From UBA1756 sp045132235 (GTDB lineage: Bacteria; Bacteroidota; Bacteroidia; Bacteroidales; WCHB1-69), in NCBI GenBank assembly GCA_045132235.1, contig JBGURX010000021.1:13788-77787 (forward strand): 64,000 nucleotides of DNA, read 5' to 3'. Shown piece after piece: positions 44,401 to 52,874 of this stretch. The notes under the pieces are model-generated. The model was given only the letters and a program-made list of their open reading frames with translations. It was not told where the DNA came from and searched no databases. A program made the position numbers and the translations under genes. Numbering within the stretch: the first letter of the stretch is position 1; each line of letters opens with the position of its first letter.

Positions 44401-45258
44401 ATGAAACGAGCGCTCCTTATTTTATTGATACTCATTTTGTATTTCCCTGCTTCTTCTCAAAAAAACAAAGTGGTCTCAATTAAAATCAATGACAAAGTTA
44501 AAATCGACATGGTTTACATTCCTGCAGACACCTTTGTGCGAAAGAATTTCTATGGCGACACCTGCCGCCATTACCACTTAATCCCAATCGTAGCTGAAGG
44601 CGCCTATAATGGTTATGACACCATTGTGCTTTCAGGTTACTACATTTCAAAATATGAGGTCACACAGTTGGTTTATGAAACGGTGATGCACAAGAATCCG
44701 TCGTGGTACAACAAAGACAACACTCCAGTATTGCGATATCAAGAATTTGATTACAGAGTATGTCCGGTAGAACGTCTTTCCTGGTATGACGCGCAGGAGT
44801 TTGTGGATTCATTGAGTTCGCTCACGGGCCGGCATTTCCGCCTGCCCACGGAAGCGGAATGGGAGTATGCCGCACGCGCCAAACATTACAATGACCGTTT
44901 CAGCGGTGGCGACATTTTTGAAGAATTGGCTTGGTCATGGGATAACGTGGGACATAATTCGCATCCTGTTGGAATACTGAAACCAAACGCTTTCGGGCTA
45001 TACGATATGAGCGGCAATGTGGAGGAGTGGTGCAGCGACTGGTTTTCTTCCTACTATTATCAATCCGACACGCTGTATGTTAATCCGACCGGTCCATCGG
45101 AAGGACATCTGAAAGTGCTCCGTGGTGGAAGCTGGGGCGTGTATCCCAATCGCGCTTGCGAACTGGATACGCGCAGAGGTGAAAACCCTTCAGTAAGAAC
45201 CAATCAGGCGTCCGGCATACGGTTGGTGATGGATGCCAAAGAAATCAAACAAGAATAA
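44401..45258 (+). CDS. Secreted FGE-fold protein, F3
   Basis: 285 residues, paralogue of F1. Signal peptide (residues 1-19). KIDMVYIPADTFV, GYYISKYEVTQLVYETVM, VCPVERLSWYDAQEFVDSLS, FRLPTEAEWEYAARAK, GLYDMSGNVEEWCSDWFSS and LRGGSWGVYPN. One Cys (NRAC) sits in the loop after GGSW, at the same place as in F1; the first FGE catalytic Cys is absent. It is the pair partner of A2. Confidence 0.87.
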   Translation: MKRALLILLILILYFPASSQKNKVVSIKINDKVKIDMVYIPADTFVRKNFYGDTCRHYHLIPIVAEGAYNGYDTIVLSGYYISKYEVTQLVYETVMHKNPSWYNKDNTPVLRYQEFDYRVCPVERLSWYDAQEFVDSLSSLTGRHFRLPTEAEWEYAARAKHYNDRFSGGDIFEELAWSWDNVGHNSHPVGILKPNAFGLYDMSGNVEEWCSDWFSSYYYQSDTLYVNPTGPSEGHLKVLRGGSWGVYPNRACELDTRRGENPSVRTNQASGIRLVMDAKEIKQE

Positions 45259-45271
45259 TCCCCCACCCTTT

Positions 45272-45304
45272 ATGAAACACCTCCTCCTTTCCTTGGCACC
45301 CTAA
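45272..45304 (+). pseudogene. Relic of a signal-peptide start in the DUF6624/FGE array
   Basis: A ten-codon frame, MKHLLLSLAP then stop, in the F3-A3 gap. Its upstream CCCCC...ATGAAACAC context resembles the start region of A1 (40438-40470). It is best read as a scar of an earlier duplication or deletion in the array. A free-standing short peptide is possible but less likely. Confidence 0.5.
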
Positions 45305-45314
45305 TCCGCATTGT

Positions 45315-46196
45315 ATGAAAAAATTTCTTCTTTTTTACGTAGTCCTGCTGTGTGCCTATTGCGCATTCCCCCAAACGGAGCAATGGAGGAAATACTGTGT
45401 GCTTCAGTATCAAGCCAAGGCGGCCTTTGACAACAACGACTACAGCAATGCCGCCCAATTCTATCAGCAGATGGACTCCGTATATGGACTCATTGTGGAT
45501 TACAAGGACATGAGGAACTTTTGCATTGCGGCGGCAATGTGCAGTGATACGAACTCGGTGCAACGTTCACTTCTCGCCCTCACGAAATATAAATGCTTCG
45601 ACATCGGATTCTTGGTCAATCCCATTTTCAATTCATACAAAAAGAAAGATTGGTGGGCGGAATGTGATTCCCTTTCCCATATCTACGGGCATAAAAACCA
45701 GTGGTACATCGACACGCTAAGGAAAATTCAAATTGCGGATTCTGCGGTGCGATATAAGTTCATTCATGCAACCGATATAACGGTTCGGGACTCCATGAGA
45801 GCCCTTATGGCGGTGATGGATTCTGTCAACACCCTCAAATTGGAAACGCTCATCAAAGAACAGGGGTTGCCCACGTTCCGGAATGTGGGCTATGAGGGAT
45901 TTTATAGTGCCTATATCATTATGATGCATATCAATTCAGAACTGCAAGATTCTCTTATCGAAAAATTCATCCCATTGATGGAAACCGGGGAGGTGCCCCG
46001 TGACAAGATGGCATACCTGATTGACCGCAGTCTAATTAGAAAGAAACTGCCGCAACGATATGGCTGTCAGATTTATCGAAGTGGGAAATCACAGCCGATT
46101 GAAGATATAGACCACCTCAATGAACGCCGGGAGGCAATGGGACTCTGTCCGGTGGATATTGAAGATTTGAAAACAAGGATTGTGGAGTATGAGTGA
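45315..46196 (+). CDS. Secreted DUF6624 protein, copy A3
   Basis: 293 residues with signal peptide (MKKFLLFYVVLLCAYCAFPQ). TPR-like residues in the first half (AKAAFDNNDYSNAAQFYQQMDS). The second half matches DUF6624 clearly: LIKEQGLPTFRNVGYEGF, AYLIDRSLIRKKLPQRYGCQ and QPIEDIDHLNERREAMGL. It anchors the family call for the more divergent A1 and A2. Function of DUF6624 is unknown. Confidence 0.82.
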   Translation: MKKFLLFYVVLLCAYCAFPQTEQWRKYCVLQYQAKAAFDNNDYSNAAQFYQQMDSVYGLIVDYKDMRNFCIAAAMCSDTNSVQRSLLALTKYKCFDIGFLVNPIFNSYKKKDWWAECDSLSHIYGHKNQWYIDTLRKIQIADSAVRYKFIHATDITVRDSMRALMAVMDSVNTLKLETLIKEQGLPTFRNVGYEGFYSAYIIMMHINSELQDSLIEKFIPLMETGEVPRDKMAYLIDRSLIRKKLPQRYGCQIYRSGKSQPIEDIDHLNERREAMGLCPVDIEDLKTRIVEYE

Positions 46197-46214
46197 ACAA
46201 CCCAAACTATATTT

Positions 46215-47093
46215 ATGAAACAACTGATTTTCATCCTGACGGCAATTCTGCTGGGGTTTACAGCATCTGCCCAATCCCAACCCACCCAATACTCACAAAG
46301 CGGCGGTGGCATTTGGTTTGAGGTGAGAAATGACACCTCGAACCCCTGCCGCTATACCGAGGACAATAAGATTTATCAGGCCGACAGGGAGTTCACATTC
46401 GAGTTCCACTATTTCGACCCACAGGGCAAGGAACGCTATATGAGGTATGAACGTGTTCCTCATCAAGGGTATGAACTCACGGAAAATGGCGACACCTCTT
46501 ATTACACCTACTATCGTCCGGGATTTTCCTTCTCGGATGTTTTTGACGCCTCCGATTCCTGCATCAACCGCTACCTGTTGAAAGTCGCCTGTACGGGTAA
46601 AGGGTTCCGTAAAGATTACAACCAAACCGTGGAGGAGTTTTACTTTTTCTTGGATGGACAGACATCAAGATTGCCCTCGTCAATGTCCGGCATTGTGGAA
46701 AACGAACGGAATTTGTGGATGCATCCAAACAGATCTTGCCTGTTCCGCATCCTCGAACTCAATCCATTTCCGTATATCCAATACCCTGTCAAAAAAAGTA
46801 AAACTTGGAGATGGCGGCTCTCCATCGGCAGTCAGTGGGGCGACGAGCGATGGAAGACTTGGACGGGTGGCACCGTCAACAAGTACAGATACAAAATTAC
46901 CGATACGGATTGCGAAGTGGTCACGCCCATGGGCACGCTTTCGTGCGTGAAGGTGGTGGCCGTGGCCAAGAGCCGCATCGGGAAAACTTATCTCACAGCA
47001 TACTATAACGACACCTACGGTTTTGTGAAAATGGACAACGCCAACATCGACGGCTCGCGGTTGGAGATTGACTTGGTGGGGACGAATTTCTGA
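46215..47093 (+). CDS. Secreted beta-rich protein of unknown function
   Basis: 292 residues with a signal peptide (MKQLIFILTAILLGFTASAQ). The mature protein is rich in beta-type segments (REFTFEFHYFDPQGKERYMRY, ETYLTAYYNDTYGFVKMDN). The C-terminal stretch from TPMGTLSCVKVVAVA to YNDTYGFVKMD recalls DUF3108-like domains, a weak resemblance. It ends the plus-strand array 18 nt after A3; hicB converges on it. No cysteine pattern or catalytic motif is clear. Confidence 0.68.
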   Translation: MKQLIFILTAILLGFTASAQSQPTQYSQSGGGIWFEVRNDTSNPCRYTEDNKIYQADREFTFEFHYFDPQGKERYMRYERVPHQGYELTENGDTSYYTYYRPGFSFSDVFDASDSCINRYLLKVACTGKGFRKDYNQTVEEFYFFLDGQTSRLPSSMSGIVENERNLWMHPNRSCLFRILELNPFPYIQYPVKKSKTWRWRLSIGSQWGDERWKTWTGGTVNKYRYKITDTDCEVVTPMGTLSCVKVVAVAKSRIGKTYLTAYYNDTYGFVKMDNANIDGSRLEIDLVGTNF

Positions 47094-47105
47094 TGGGATG
47101 GAGCG

Positions 47106-47498
47106 TCACACCAGACTGATGGACTCCAGCTCTTTGGTCAGGGATCGGATGCCCTGTTGGATTTTCTCCGCCTGCTTGCGCCGGGGTTTGTGCACTCCGG
47201 CAGCATAGTGCCAAAGCTGCCGCTCGTTGATGCCTGTGATTCGACTTAAAGCGGCTTTGGTAAAGATTCCGCTATAGTAATTGATAAAAGTGGCCGTATC
47301 AATACGGAACTTCAATTCAAAATCGCCAGTGAGCTTGTCGCACGGATTGGAATTGTCCTCCAGATAAAGCTCCACAGCCTCTTGCATATTGCGCTCCACC
47401 TCTTGAATGTTGCTGCCCACCGTGATAATCGGCGCTCCTTCAATAAAGGCGCTCAAATTTTTCCCTGCAAATTCCACAATCACTTCCACGATTTTCAT
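47106..47498 (-). CDS. hicB: HicB-family antitoxin
   Basis: 130 residues from MKIVEVIVEF; a methionine three codons further upstream is possible. A HicB-type partial RNase-H-like domain (about 1-75, VEFAGKNLSAFIEGAPIITVG, MQEAVELYLED) and a C-terminal helix-turn-helix (about 85-125, AALSRITGINERQLWHYAAG). As antitoxin it would bind HicA and repress the operon. The stop faces the end of the secreted-protein gene at 47093. Confidence 0.87.
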   Translation of the reverse strand: MKIVEVIVEFAGKNLSAFIEGAPIITVGSNIQEVERNMQEAVELYLEDNSNPCDKLTGDFELKFRIDTATFINYYSGIFTKAALSRITGINERQLWHYAAGVHKPRRKQAEKIQQGIRSLTKELESISLV

Positions 47499-47511
47499 AT
47501 TGTTCATCTTT

Positions 47512-47706
47512 TTATTTTTCTTTTAATCCCGCCTGACTCAGTATGTTATAGTATGTCCCTTTCTCAATGCCCTTACTCCCATGATTGGGTACAACTACAA
47601 TTCGTCCCTCCTTTTCAAACTTCATGTGGCTGCCCTTTTGCGCCTTTAAAACAAAGCCATTCTTCTTTAGTAAGTCAATTACAAATTTCACTGATTTGTA
47701 GCTCAT
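47512..47706 (-). CDS. hicA: HicA-family mRNA interferase toxin
   Basis: 64 residues from MSYKSVKFVI; an in-frame methionine at 47781 adds hydrophobic residues and lies upstream of the promoter, so it is rejected. Double-stranded RNA-binding-like fold: VIDLLKKNGFVLKAQKGSH27MKFEKEG with the catalytic His, then VVPNHGSKGIEKGTYYNILSQAGL. It cleaves mRNA when free of HicB. HicA precedes HicB, the usual order. Confidence 0.92.
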   Translation of the reverse strand: MSYKSVKFVIDLLKKNGFVLKAQKGSHMKFEKEGRIVVVPNHGSKGIEKGTYYNILSQAGLKEK

Positions 47707-47730
47707 CGTTGTAGAGTTAGTAAGAGGCTG

Positions 47731-47738
47731 CAAATATA
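47731..47738 (-). promoter_or_regulatory. -7 box (TATATTTG on minus strand) for hicAB
   Basis: Reads CAAATATA on the plus strand, 25 nt upstream of hicA. The gap to the divergent box at 47823 is AT-rich and a likely operator region. Confidence 0.6.
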
Positions 47739-47822
47739 GTAAAAAAATGAATACTTTTATGCATAGTTTGAAAAATATCAAAAAATTTCATTCCCCTTCA
47801 ATAACAGTATCAAAAATAATAC

Positions 47823-47830
47823 TATTTTTG
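47823..47830 (+). promoter_or_regulatory. -7 box (TATTTTTG) for the orphan hicB-like gene
   Basis: TAnnTTTG match, 17 nt before the start at 47848. Confidence 0.6.
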
Positions 47831-47847
47831 CAGTGTAAGAATAGAAT

Positions 47848-48261
47848 ATGGAACAGATAATTGCAATGGTGGACTGGTGCGGAAAAAACTACGCATCCTA
47901 TATCAACGACCCGCGCATTGGTGGGCTGGTGATCTCAACAGGCAAAACCTATGAAAAACTCCAACAAGAAACTGAAGAGGGATTGAGATTCCATCTGGAG
48001 GGCTGTCTTGCCGACGGCGACCCCATTCCCGAGGCCATCCGCAACGGCAACTACGAACTTGTATACGAAAAACGGATGAGTGCCATCCTGCATGAGGCTC
48101 AACAATACACCACTCTCGCAGCTTTGAGCCGGGTGACAGGCATCAAGCATGCACAGCTATCGCATTATGCCAATGCCGTAGCACAACCCCGCCCCAAGCA
48201 AAGAGCCCGCATCGTAGAGGGTCTTCATCAGATTGGAAATCATTGCCTCTCCATGCTATAA
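47848..48261 (+). CDS. Orphan HicB-like protein, divergent from hicAB
   Basis: 137 residues with the same two-part layout as the HicB at 47106: a HicB fold (MEQIIAMVDWCGKNYASYIND, ETEEGLRFHLEG) and an HTH (AALSRVTGIKHAQLSHYANA). Residues AALSR(V/I)TGI...L.HYA are shared. There is no HicA partner beside it. It could be a decoy, a regulator or a spare antitoxin. The stop is 60 nt before the FGE-like gene at 48321. Confidence 0.82.
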   Translation: MEQIIAMVDWCGKNYASYINDPRIGGLVISTGKTYEKLQQETEEGLRFHLEGCLADGDPIPEAIRNGNYELVYEKRMSAILHEAQQYTTLAALSRVTGIKHAQLSHYANAVAQPRPKQRARIVEGLHQIGNHCLSML

Positions 48262-48320
48262 CACGTCCCTTCCCCCCAAGATTTTCGCTTTCATTTTCGT
48301 TTTTAAAAAGAAAAACAAAA

Positions 48321-48875
48321 ATGAAACTCCGCCACATCATCCTTTGTCTTTTGGTGGCGGCTGCAACTTCGGCGGCCGGACAGCACCTTACCCTGAAAAA
48401 CTACCAAAAGAAAGCCCTGCCACAGAAATTGATCATGGTTGGAAACGGGCTGTATTGCGACTCCGAGCCCATCACCAACCTTGATTGGCGCGAGTACCTG
48501 TATTGGCTGGAACGAATATACGGAAAAGAGTCGGAGCCATACCGTGCCGCTCTGCCCGATGAGGAGATTCTCCGGCAGCAGCTGCCCGACAGTCTCGCGA
48601 GGTACTACCTGCGCAACCCAGTGTTCAACGATTTCGCCGTCTTGGGCGTGTCGCCAGAGCAAGCCCGTGCCTACTGCCAATGGCGCACCGACCGCGTGGC
48701 GGAATATATTCTGGTGTGCATGAAAATTCGTGAATGGGACCCCGACGCTCCCTTCTTCCTTGCGGACTACGACAATCCGAAAAATCTGCAATTTCTCCAC
48801 TTTTTTCTTCCACAAGAGGGCATGGAAACCCGATATGGCTTTGTGTGCTTTGCGATGTGGAAAACTGAAAACTGA
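48321..48875 (+). CDS. Short FGE-fold protein, F4, internally reduced
   Basis: 184 residues from MKLRHIILCLLVAAATSAAGQ; a methionine at 48243 lies in the previous gene and is rejected. The start (LIMVGNGLYCDSEPITNLDWREYLYWLE) and NDFAVLGVSPEQARAYCQWRTDRVAEY match an FGE-fold beginning. YGFVCFAMWK resembles the final strand (GFRCAM). The region between, which would carry the EAEWEYA and GN(V)EEW motifs, is missing. The last codons run into an AT-rich repeat. It may be decaying or a mini-fold. Confidence 0.72.
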   Translation: MKLRHIILCLLVAAATSAAGQHLTLKNYQKKALPQKLIMVGNGLYCDSEPITNLDWREYLYWLERIYGKESEPYRAALPDEEILRQQLPDSLARYYLRNPVFNDFAVLGVSPEQARAYCQWRTDRVAEYILVCMKIREWDPDAPFFLADYDNPKNLQFLHFFLPQEGMETRYGFVCFAMWKTEN

Positions 48876-48912
48876 GAATTGAAAACTGAAAATTGAAAGG
48901 TGAAAAGTGGAT
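48866..48912. repeat. AT-rich repeat tract left of the receptor gene
   Basis: Near-copies of GAAAACTGA/GAGAATTGAAAA. A related tract is at 51412-51447 on the other side of the receptor gene. The stretch 48913-49034 holds no other gene. Confidence 0.75.
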
Positions 48913-49034
48913 GGTGGAAGGATTATTTTTTCAGATGTGAAGGGATAAAAACTCAGAAATAAAGGAGAAAATCGAAAAGTTTCGAGGGGGTTCACATTTT
49001 GGGTGTGAAGGGATAAATTTTCAAAAAAAAGATG

Positions 49035-49042
49035 TATATTTG
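49035..49042 (+). promoter_or_regulatory. -7 box (TATATTTG) very close to the receptor start
   Basis: TAnnTTTG ends 5 nt before the ATG at 49048, so the transcript may begin at or near the start codon (leaderless). No -33 TTG at standard spacing is visible. Confidence 0.5.
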
Positions 49043-49047
49043 TCGCC

Positions 49048-51411
49048 ATGAAAAGATTAACGGCGATCTTGTTTTGGCTTCTGCTCGGCTGCGGCACAGT
49101 GTTTGCCCAGCAGGAAACCATCACGGTCAGCGGCCGGGTGACCGGCACCGACACGTTGGGGGTGCTTGGTGCGCATATAACAGTCCACAACGGGCATGAG
49201 TATGTCGGGATGACCACTACCAATGGACATGGGTTCTTCACTCTCTCGCTGCCACAGTCGGAAAACGACTATACGCTCACATTCTGGAGCTGGGGTGCCG
49301 AGGTCAAAACCATTACACTGCCCCCCGAATCCACCCAATCGCTAAACGTGACACTGGAGTTGCCATCACAAGGATATGTGAAAGGGAAGACATACTATTC
49401 AGCAGACGGTATCGCCACCCGAACGGTGTACGTAGTTGATAATGAAAACGAAGTGCAAGTGCTGGCAGACCTCCTGTACTTCTTCCCGGAGTTCTCCATC
49501 TCAAAGGAAGGTATTTTGTCGTACGAAGGAAATGAAAATACACTAATATTATTTGATAATCAACCCATTACAGTAGAAGACCTTGAGCAACTTTTTCTGC
49601 CACCCCATACCCGTGTACAATTGGAAGTTCTCCATTCTTCCCAAGAATGCTGCCAAGACTGCATGGCCGCCACAATTCATATTACCTCTCACCCACTACA
49701 GGACGCTGGCTTTGGTGGCAATATTTCCGCACAGTATGGCTTTTTTCATTTTGCCAATGCCGATGTCAATCTATGGCTTTCCAAAAAGAAATTCGATCTT
49801 ATTTTTCAATATAATATTGATTATGAGAATGATATATTTAAGGGGGACTTTGAATATCAGCAGAAAACCACAGCAAATACAGCAACAACGGAGTTCCAAA
49901 ACCAATGCCGGCAGTTGCGCAACGACTTCCGCCTGAACGGCTTTTTCCTGCTGAATGACCGAAACAGTCTGGAGGTGAACGTGCGGGCGAAGGTGCCGCG
50001 CCTACTGGCGGACCATGCCTACGACAACAGTGCCGACGGAGAGCGATGGCAGTCGCTGGAAAACGGTTTCACCGGCAGGCGCTGGCAGCAGGAATCTGTG
50101 GAGGGCATGATTCGTTACCGCCACACCATCCAGCCCTACCTGTCGCACCGTCCCAACAGCTCCTCTTTTTCGTTAGACTGTTCATTTTCAAAAGCGTGGG
50201 AGCGGCGCGAAGAGACCTACCGCGAAGACTTTTACCATGAAAACTTGATCTGGGCACAGTCACAGTCCAGCGAAGGCCCGTTGAGTGCCTCCCTGAAGGC
50301 GGATTTCACCATCCAACGGAAACACTCAATCTGGCAAGTGGGCGCGCAGGCGTTGTACCGCCGCAACGGCTTCAGCCAGAACCTGACGGCAGCCGCCGAC
50401 AGTGTGCCGGCCGCCTTCCAGCCACTCCAGTACCATCTCACCCACCAAGAGGTTGTGCCCTCGGTTTATGTAAATTACATTTTCGCAAAACATTATTTCT
50501 TCTTGAAGGCAGGACTTCAGAGCGAATACATCCGGTCATGGCACGATGCTTCCGATGCGTTGCAGTCCCACATCATTTTTGCGCCCAACCTGCAACTCAC
50601 TTTCCGCATCACGCCGCACCAGTCGGTTGACCTTGAATACCGCTGCCATGCCGAGCGTCCCGACTATGCAGAGCTGACCTCGTACCGGTACCTGCTGGAT
50701 GCCAACACCTATCTGCAAGGCAATCCGTCACTCCGTCCGGAGATTGTCAACAGTGTGGCGGCAAGCTACCATTTGAGCACAAAGTTTGTACAATTGCATG
50801 CGGATTTGTTTTATCGACACACCGCCCGTTATATTACACAAATCGCTCGTTTTCAAGAAAATGCCATCTCAATCGAATACGCCAACATCGCCCATGATGC
50901 CAAAGCTGGATTAGATTTCCATTTGTTAGCAGGGATCCTTTACCACTGCTATGCGACATTCAACTCAAGCACCTACTATCGGCATGCCTCTGCCATGTTA
51001 GATGGAGTGGACTGGTCGAATCGCGGATGGACGAGCGACAATTCAATAGAATTTCATTATAGTCCGGTACGAAGATACAAGTATTATTTGATGCTTCACG
51101 CAGACTATCACATCGTTACGCCGCAATTTCATCCGCAGTTCACCACCTCGCTCAGCCACTACCTGAACCTCAAAATCAGCCACATCTTCTTTTACAGACT
51201 GAATGTTTCGCTGTCGGCCACAGATGTGTTCAACACCGCTCGCTGGGCTGCCCATTTCGATAATGGAACTTACAGCCTGATGCACCGCAGCACGCACAAA
51301 AGCCGGATGGTATGGATTAGCATTGCCTACCGGTTTGGTGATTATCACACCCAACTTTGGAAAGACACAGGGAACCCGCGTTCCAACCGACTGATTTCAA
51401 TGGGATTCTGA
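49048..51411 (+). CDS. TonB-dependent-receptor-like outer-membrane beta-barrel protein
   Basis: 787 residues with a signal peptide (residues 1-20). A carboxypeptidase-like regulatory domain (about 25-105, VSGRVTGTDTLGVLGAHITV) leads into a plug-like region and a long beta-barrel (from about 230) ending LISMGF. Strands such as FDLIFQYNIDYENDIFKGDF and RYKYYLMLHADYHI are typical. The C-terminal Phe is the usual insertion signal. There is no SusD-like gene next to it, so it is not a standard polysaccharide locus. It lies between two related AT-rich repeats. Confidence 0.85.
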   Translation: MKRLTAILFWLLLGCGTVFAQQETITVSGRVTGTDTLGVLGAHITVHNGHEYVGMTTTNGHGFFTLSLPQSENDYTLTFWSWGAEVKTITLPPESTQSLNVTLELPSQGYVKGKTYYSADGIATRTVYVVDNENEVQVLADLLYFFPEFSISKEGILSYEGNENTLILFDNQPITVEDLEQLFLPPHTRVQLEVLHSSQECCQDCMAATIHITSHPLQDAGFGGNISAQYGFFHFANADVNLWLSKKKFDLIFQYNIDYENDIFKGDFEYQQKTTANTATTEFQNQCRQLRNDFRLNGFFLLNDRNSLEVNVRAKVPRLLADHAYDNSADGERWQSLENGFTGRRWQQESVEGMIRYRHTIQPYLSHRPNSSSFSLDCSFSKAWERREETYREDFYHENLIWAQSQSSEGPLSASLKADFTIQRKHSIWQVGAQALYRRNGFSQNLTAAADSVPAAFQPLQYHLTHQEVVPSVYVNYIFAKHYFFLKAGLQSEYIRSWHDASDALQSHIIFAPNLQLTFRITPHQSVDLEYRCHAERPDYAELTSYRYLLDANTYLQGNPSLRPEIVNSVAASYHLSTKFVQLHADLFYRHTARYITQIARFQENAISIEYANIAHDAKAGLDFHLLAGILYHCYATFNSSTYYRHASAMLDGVDWSNRGWTSDNSIEFHYSPVRRYKYYLMLHADYHIVTPQFHPQFTTSLSHYLNLKISHIFFYRLNVSLSATDVFNTARWAAHFDNGTYSLMHRSTHKSRMVWISIAYRFGDYHTQLWKDTGNPRSNRLISMGF

Positions 51412-51447
51412 TGGAAGGTGAAAATTGAAAATTGAGAATTGAAAATT
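51412..51447. repeat. AT-rich repeat tract right of the receptor gene
   Basis: GGTGAAAATTGAAAATTGAG-type units, starting right after the receptor stop and related to 48866-48912. Confidence 0.75.
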
Positions 51448-51452
51448 TTACT

Positions 51453-51460
51453 TACTTTTG
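51453..51460 (+). promoter_or_regulatory. -7 box (TACTTTTG) for the nucleoside permease gene
   Basis: TAnnTTTG match, 64 nt before the start at 51525, just after the repeat. Confidence 0.6.
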
Positions 51461-51524
51461 CAAAATCATTTTAGGGATGATTTCCTGAAAGATTGTCTGC
51501 TGTAAATTATTAAAATAGAAAAAT

Positions 51525-52874
51525 ATGAAACTGAAAATCAGACTGATTGTGATGAACTTCCTGCAGTATGCCGTGTGGGGAGCTTATCTGACATGTATGG
51601 GCAAATACTTGGGCAAATGCGGTCTCGGCAGCGACATCGGATTGTTCTACGCCATGCAGGGTATCGTTTCGCTGTTCATGCCCGCCCTGATGGGCATCAT
51701 CGCCGACCGCTGGATCCAAGCCCAAAAAACGCTGGGAATCTGCCACATCCTGGCGGGTGGTGCGATGATTGCAGCCTGCTTCTACGGGCTGGCGAATCCC
51801 AACCCCAACTTTATCGGACTGTTCACCCTCTATTCCATCAGTGTGGCCTTCTACATGCCTACCATTGCATTGTCCAACTCCGTAGCTTACAATGCATTGG
51901 AGAACGGCGGATTGGATGCGGTGAAGGACTTTCCGCCCATCCGCGTGTTCGGCACTATCGGTTTCATCTGCGCCATGTGGCTGGTGGACCTCGTTCATTT
52001 TCCTGACGGATTCCTTGCCTCCTGTCTGTCGAATCCCGCCGACTTTCTGTGGGCACAACACGAGCCGGGGATGGCTGTACAGGCTTCCAACACCCCGTTC
52101 CAGTTCATGCTGAGCGGTATTCTGGGCATCCTGCTGGGACTATACTCCTTCACGCTCCCCCAGTGCGCCATCAACAAAGGAGAAAAGAAAAGTTTTGTGG
52201 AAGCTCTTGGCTTGCAGGCATTTTCTCTTTTCAAACAGAAGAGAATGGCCATCTTCTTCATCTTCTCGATGTTGTTGGGTGCCGCCTTGCAAATCACCAA
52301 CGGCTTTGCCACCCCGTTTATCTCGTCCTTCGCCGCCGACCCCGCCTTCGCAGACACCTTCGGCGTGAAATACTCGGTCATCATCTACTCCATCTCCCAG
52401 ATTGCGGAGACCCTCTGCATCCTGCTCATCCCCTTCTTCCTCAAGCGTTTCGGTATCAAAAAGGTGATGCTGATGGCCATGATTGCATGGTTCTTCCGTT
52501 TCGGATTGTTCGGCATCGGCGATACGGGCAGCATGGTGTGGGCCATCATCCTCTCGATGATCGTATATGGATTTGCCTTTGACTTTTACAACATCTCCGG
52601 CTCCCTGTTTGTGAATCAGGAGACCGACCCGAGCATCCGCTCGTCGGCACAAGGCTTGTTCATGATGATGACCAACGGCTTCGGCGCCACCATCGGCACG
52701 TTAGGCGCGCAGGCCATCGTCAATCGGTTCTGCGCATGGAACGAGGCGGGACTGCTGGTAGGCACCGAAGGCACCGGCGGCTGGCCGGCCGTATGGTTCA
52801 TCTTCGCCGGCTACTCGCTGGTCGTGGCCATCCTGTTCGCCATCTTCTTCCAATACAAACACGAGAGAAAGTAG
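51525..52874 (+). CDS. NupG-family nucleoside/H+ symporter (MFS)
   Basis: 449 residues with about 12 transmembrane helices. LRIVMNFLQYAVWGAYL is the NupG/XapB family start, and PALMGIIADRWIQAQKTLGI is the MFS loop 2-3 motif. LFMMMTNGFGATIGTLGAQ is a late helix. It would import nucleosides, fitting tdk and the nucleoside phosphorylase in the window. Its TAG stop lies inside a 28-bp palindrome. Confidence 0.88.
   Translation: MKLKIRLIVMNFLQYAVWGAYLTCMGKYLGKCGLGSDIGLFYAMQGIVSLFMPALMGIIADRWIQAQKTLGICHILAGGAMIAACFYGLANPNPNFIGLFTLYSISVAFYMPTIALSNSVAYNALENGGLDAVKDFPPIRVFGTIGFICAMWLVDLVHFPDGFLASCLSNPADFLWAQHEPGMAVQASNTPFQFMLSGILGILLGLYSFTLPQCAINKGEKKSFVEALGLQAFSLFKQKRMAIFFIFSMLLGAALQITNGFATPFISSFAADPAFADTFGVKYSVIIYSISQIAETLCILLIPFFLKRFGIKKVMLMAMIAWFFRFGLFGIGDTGSMVWAIILSMIVYGFAFDFYNISGSLFVNQETDPSIRSSAQGLFMMMTNGFGATIGTLGAQAIVNRFCAWNEAGLLVGTEGTGGWPAVWFIFAGYSLVVAILFAIFFQYKHERK

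Noticed and set aside
41482..45258. Functional sulfatase-activating FGE enzymes
   Set aside because: The first catalytic Cys after GGS is absent and no sulfatase genes are present in the window.
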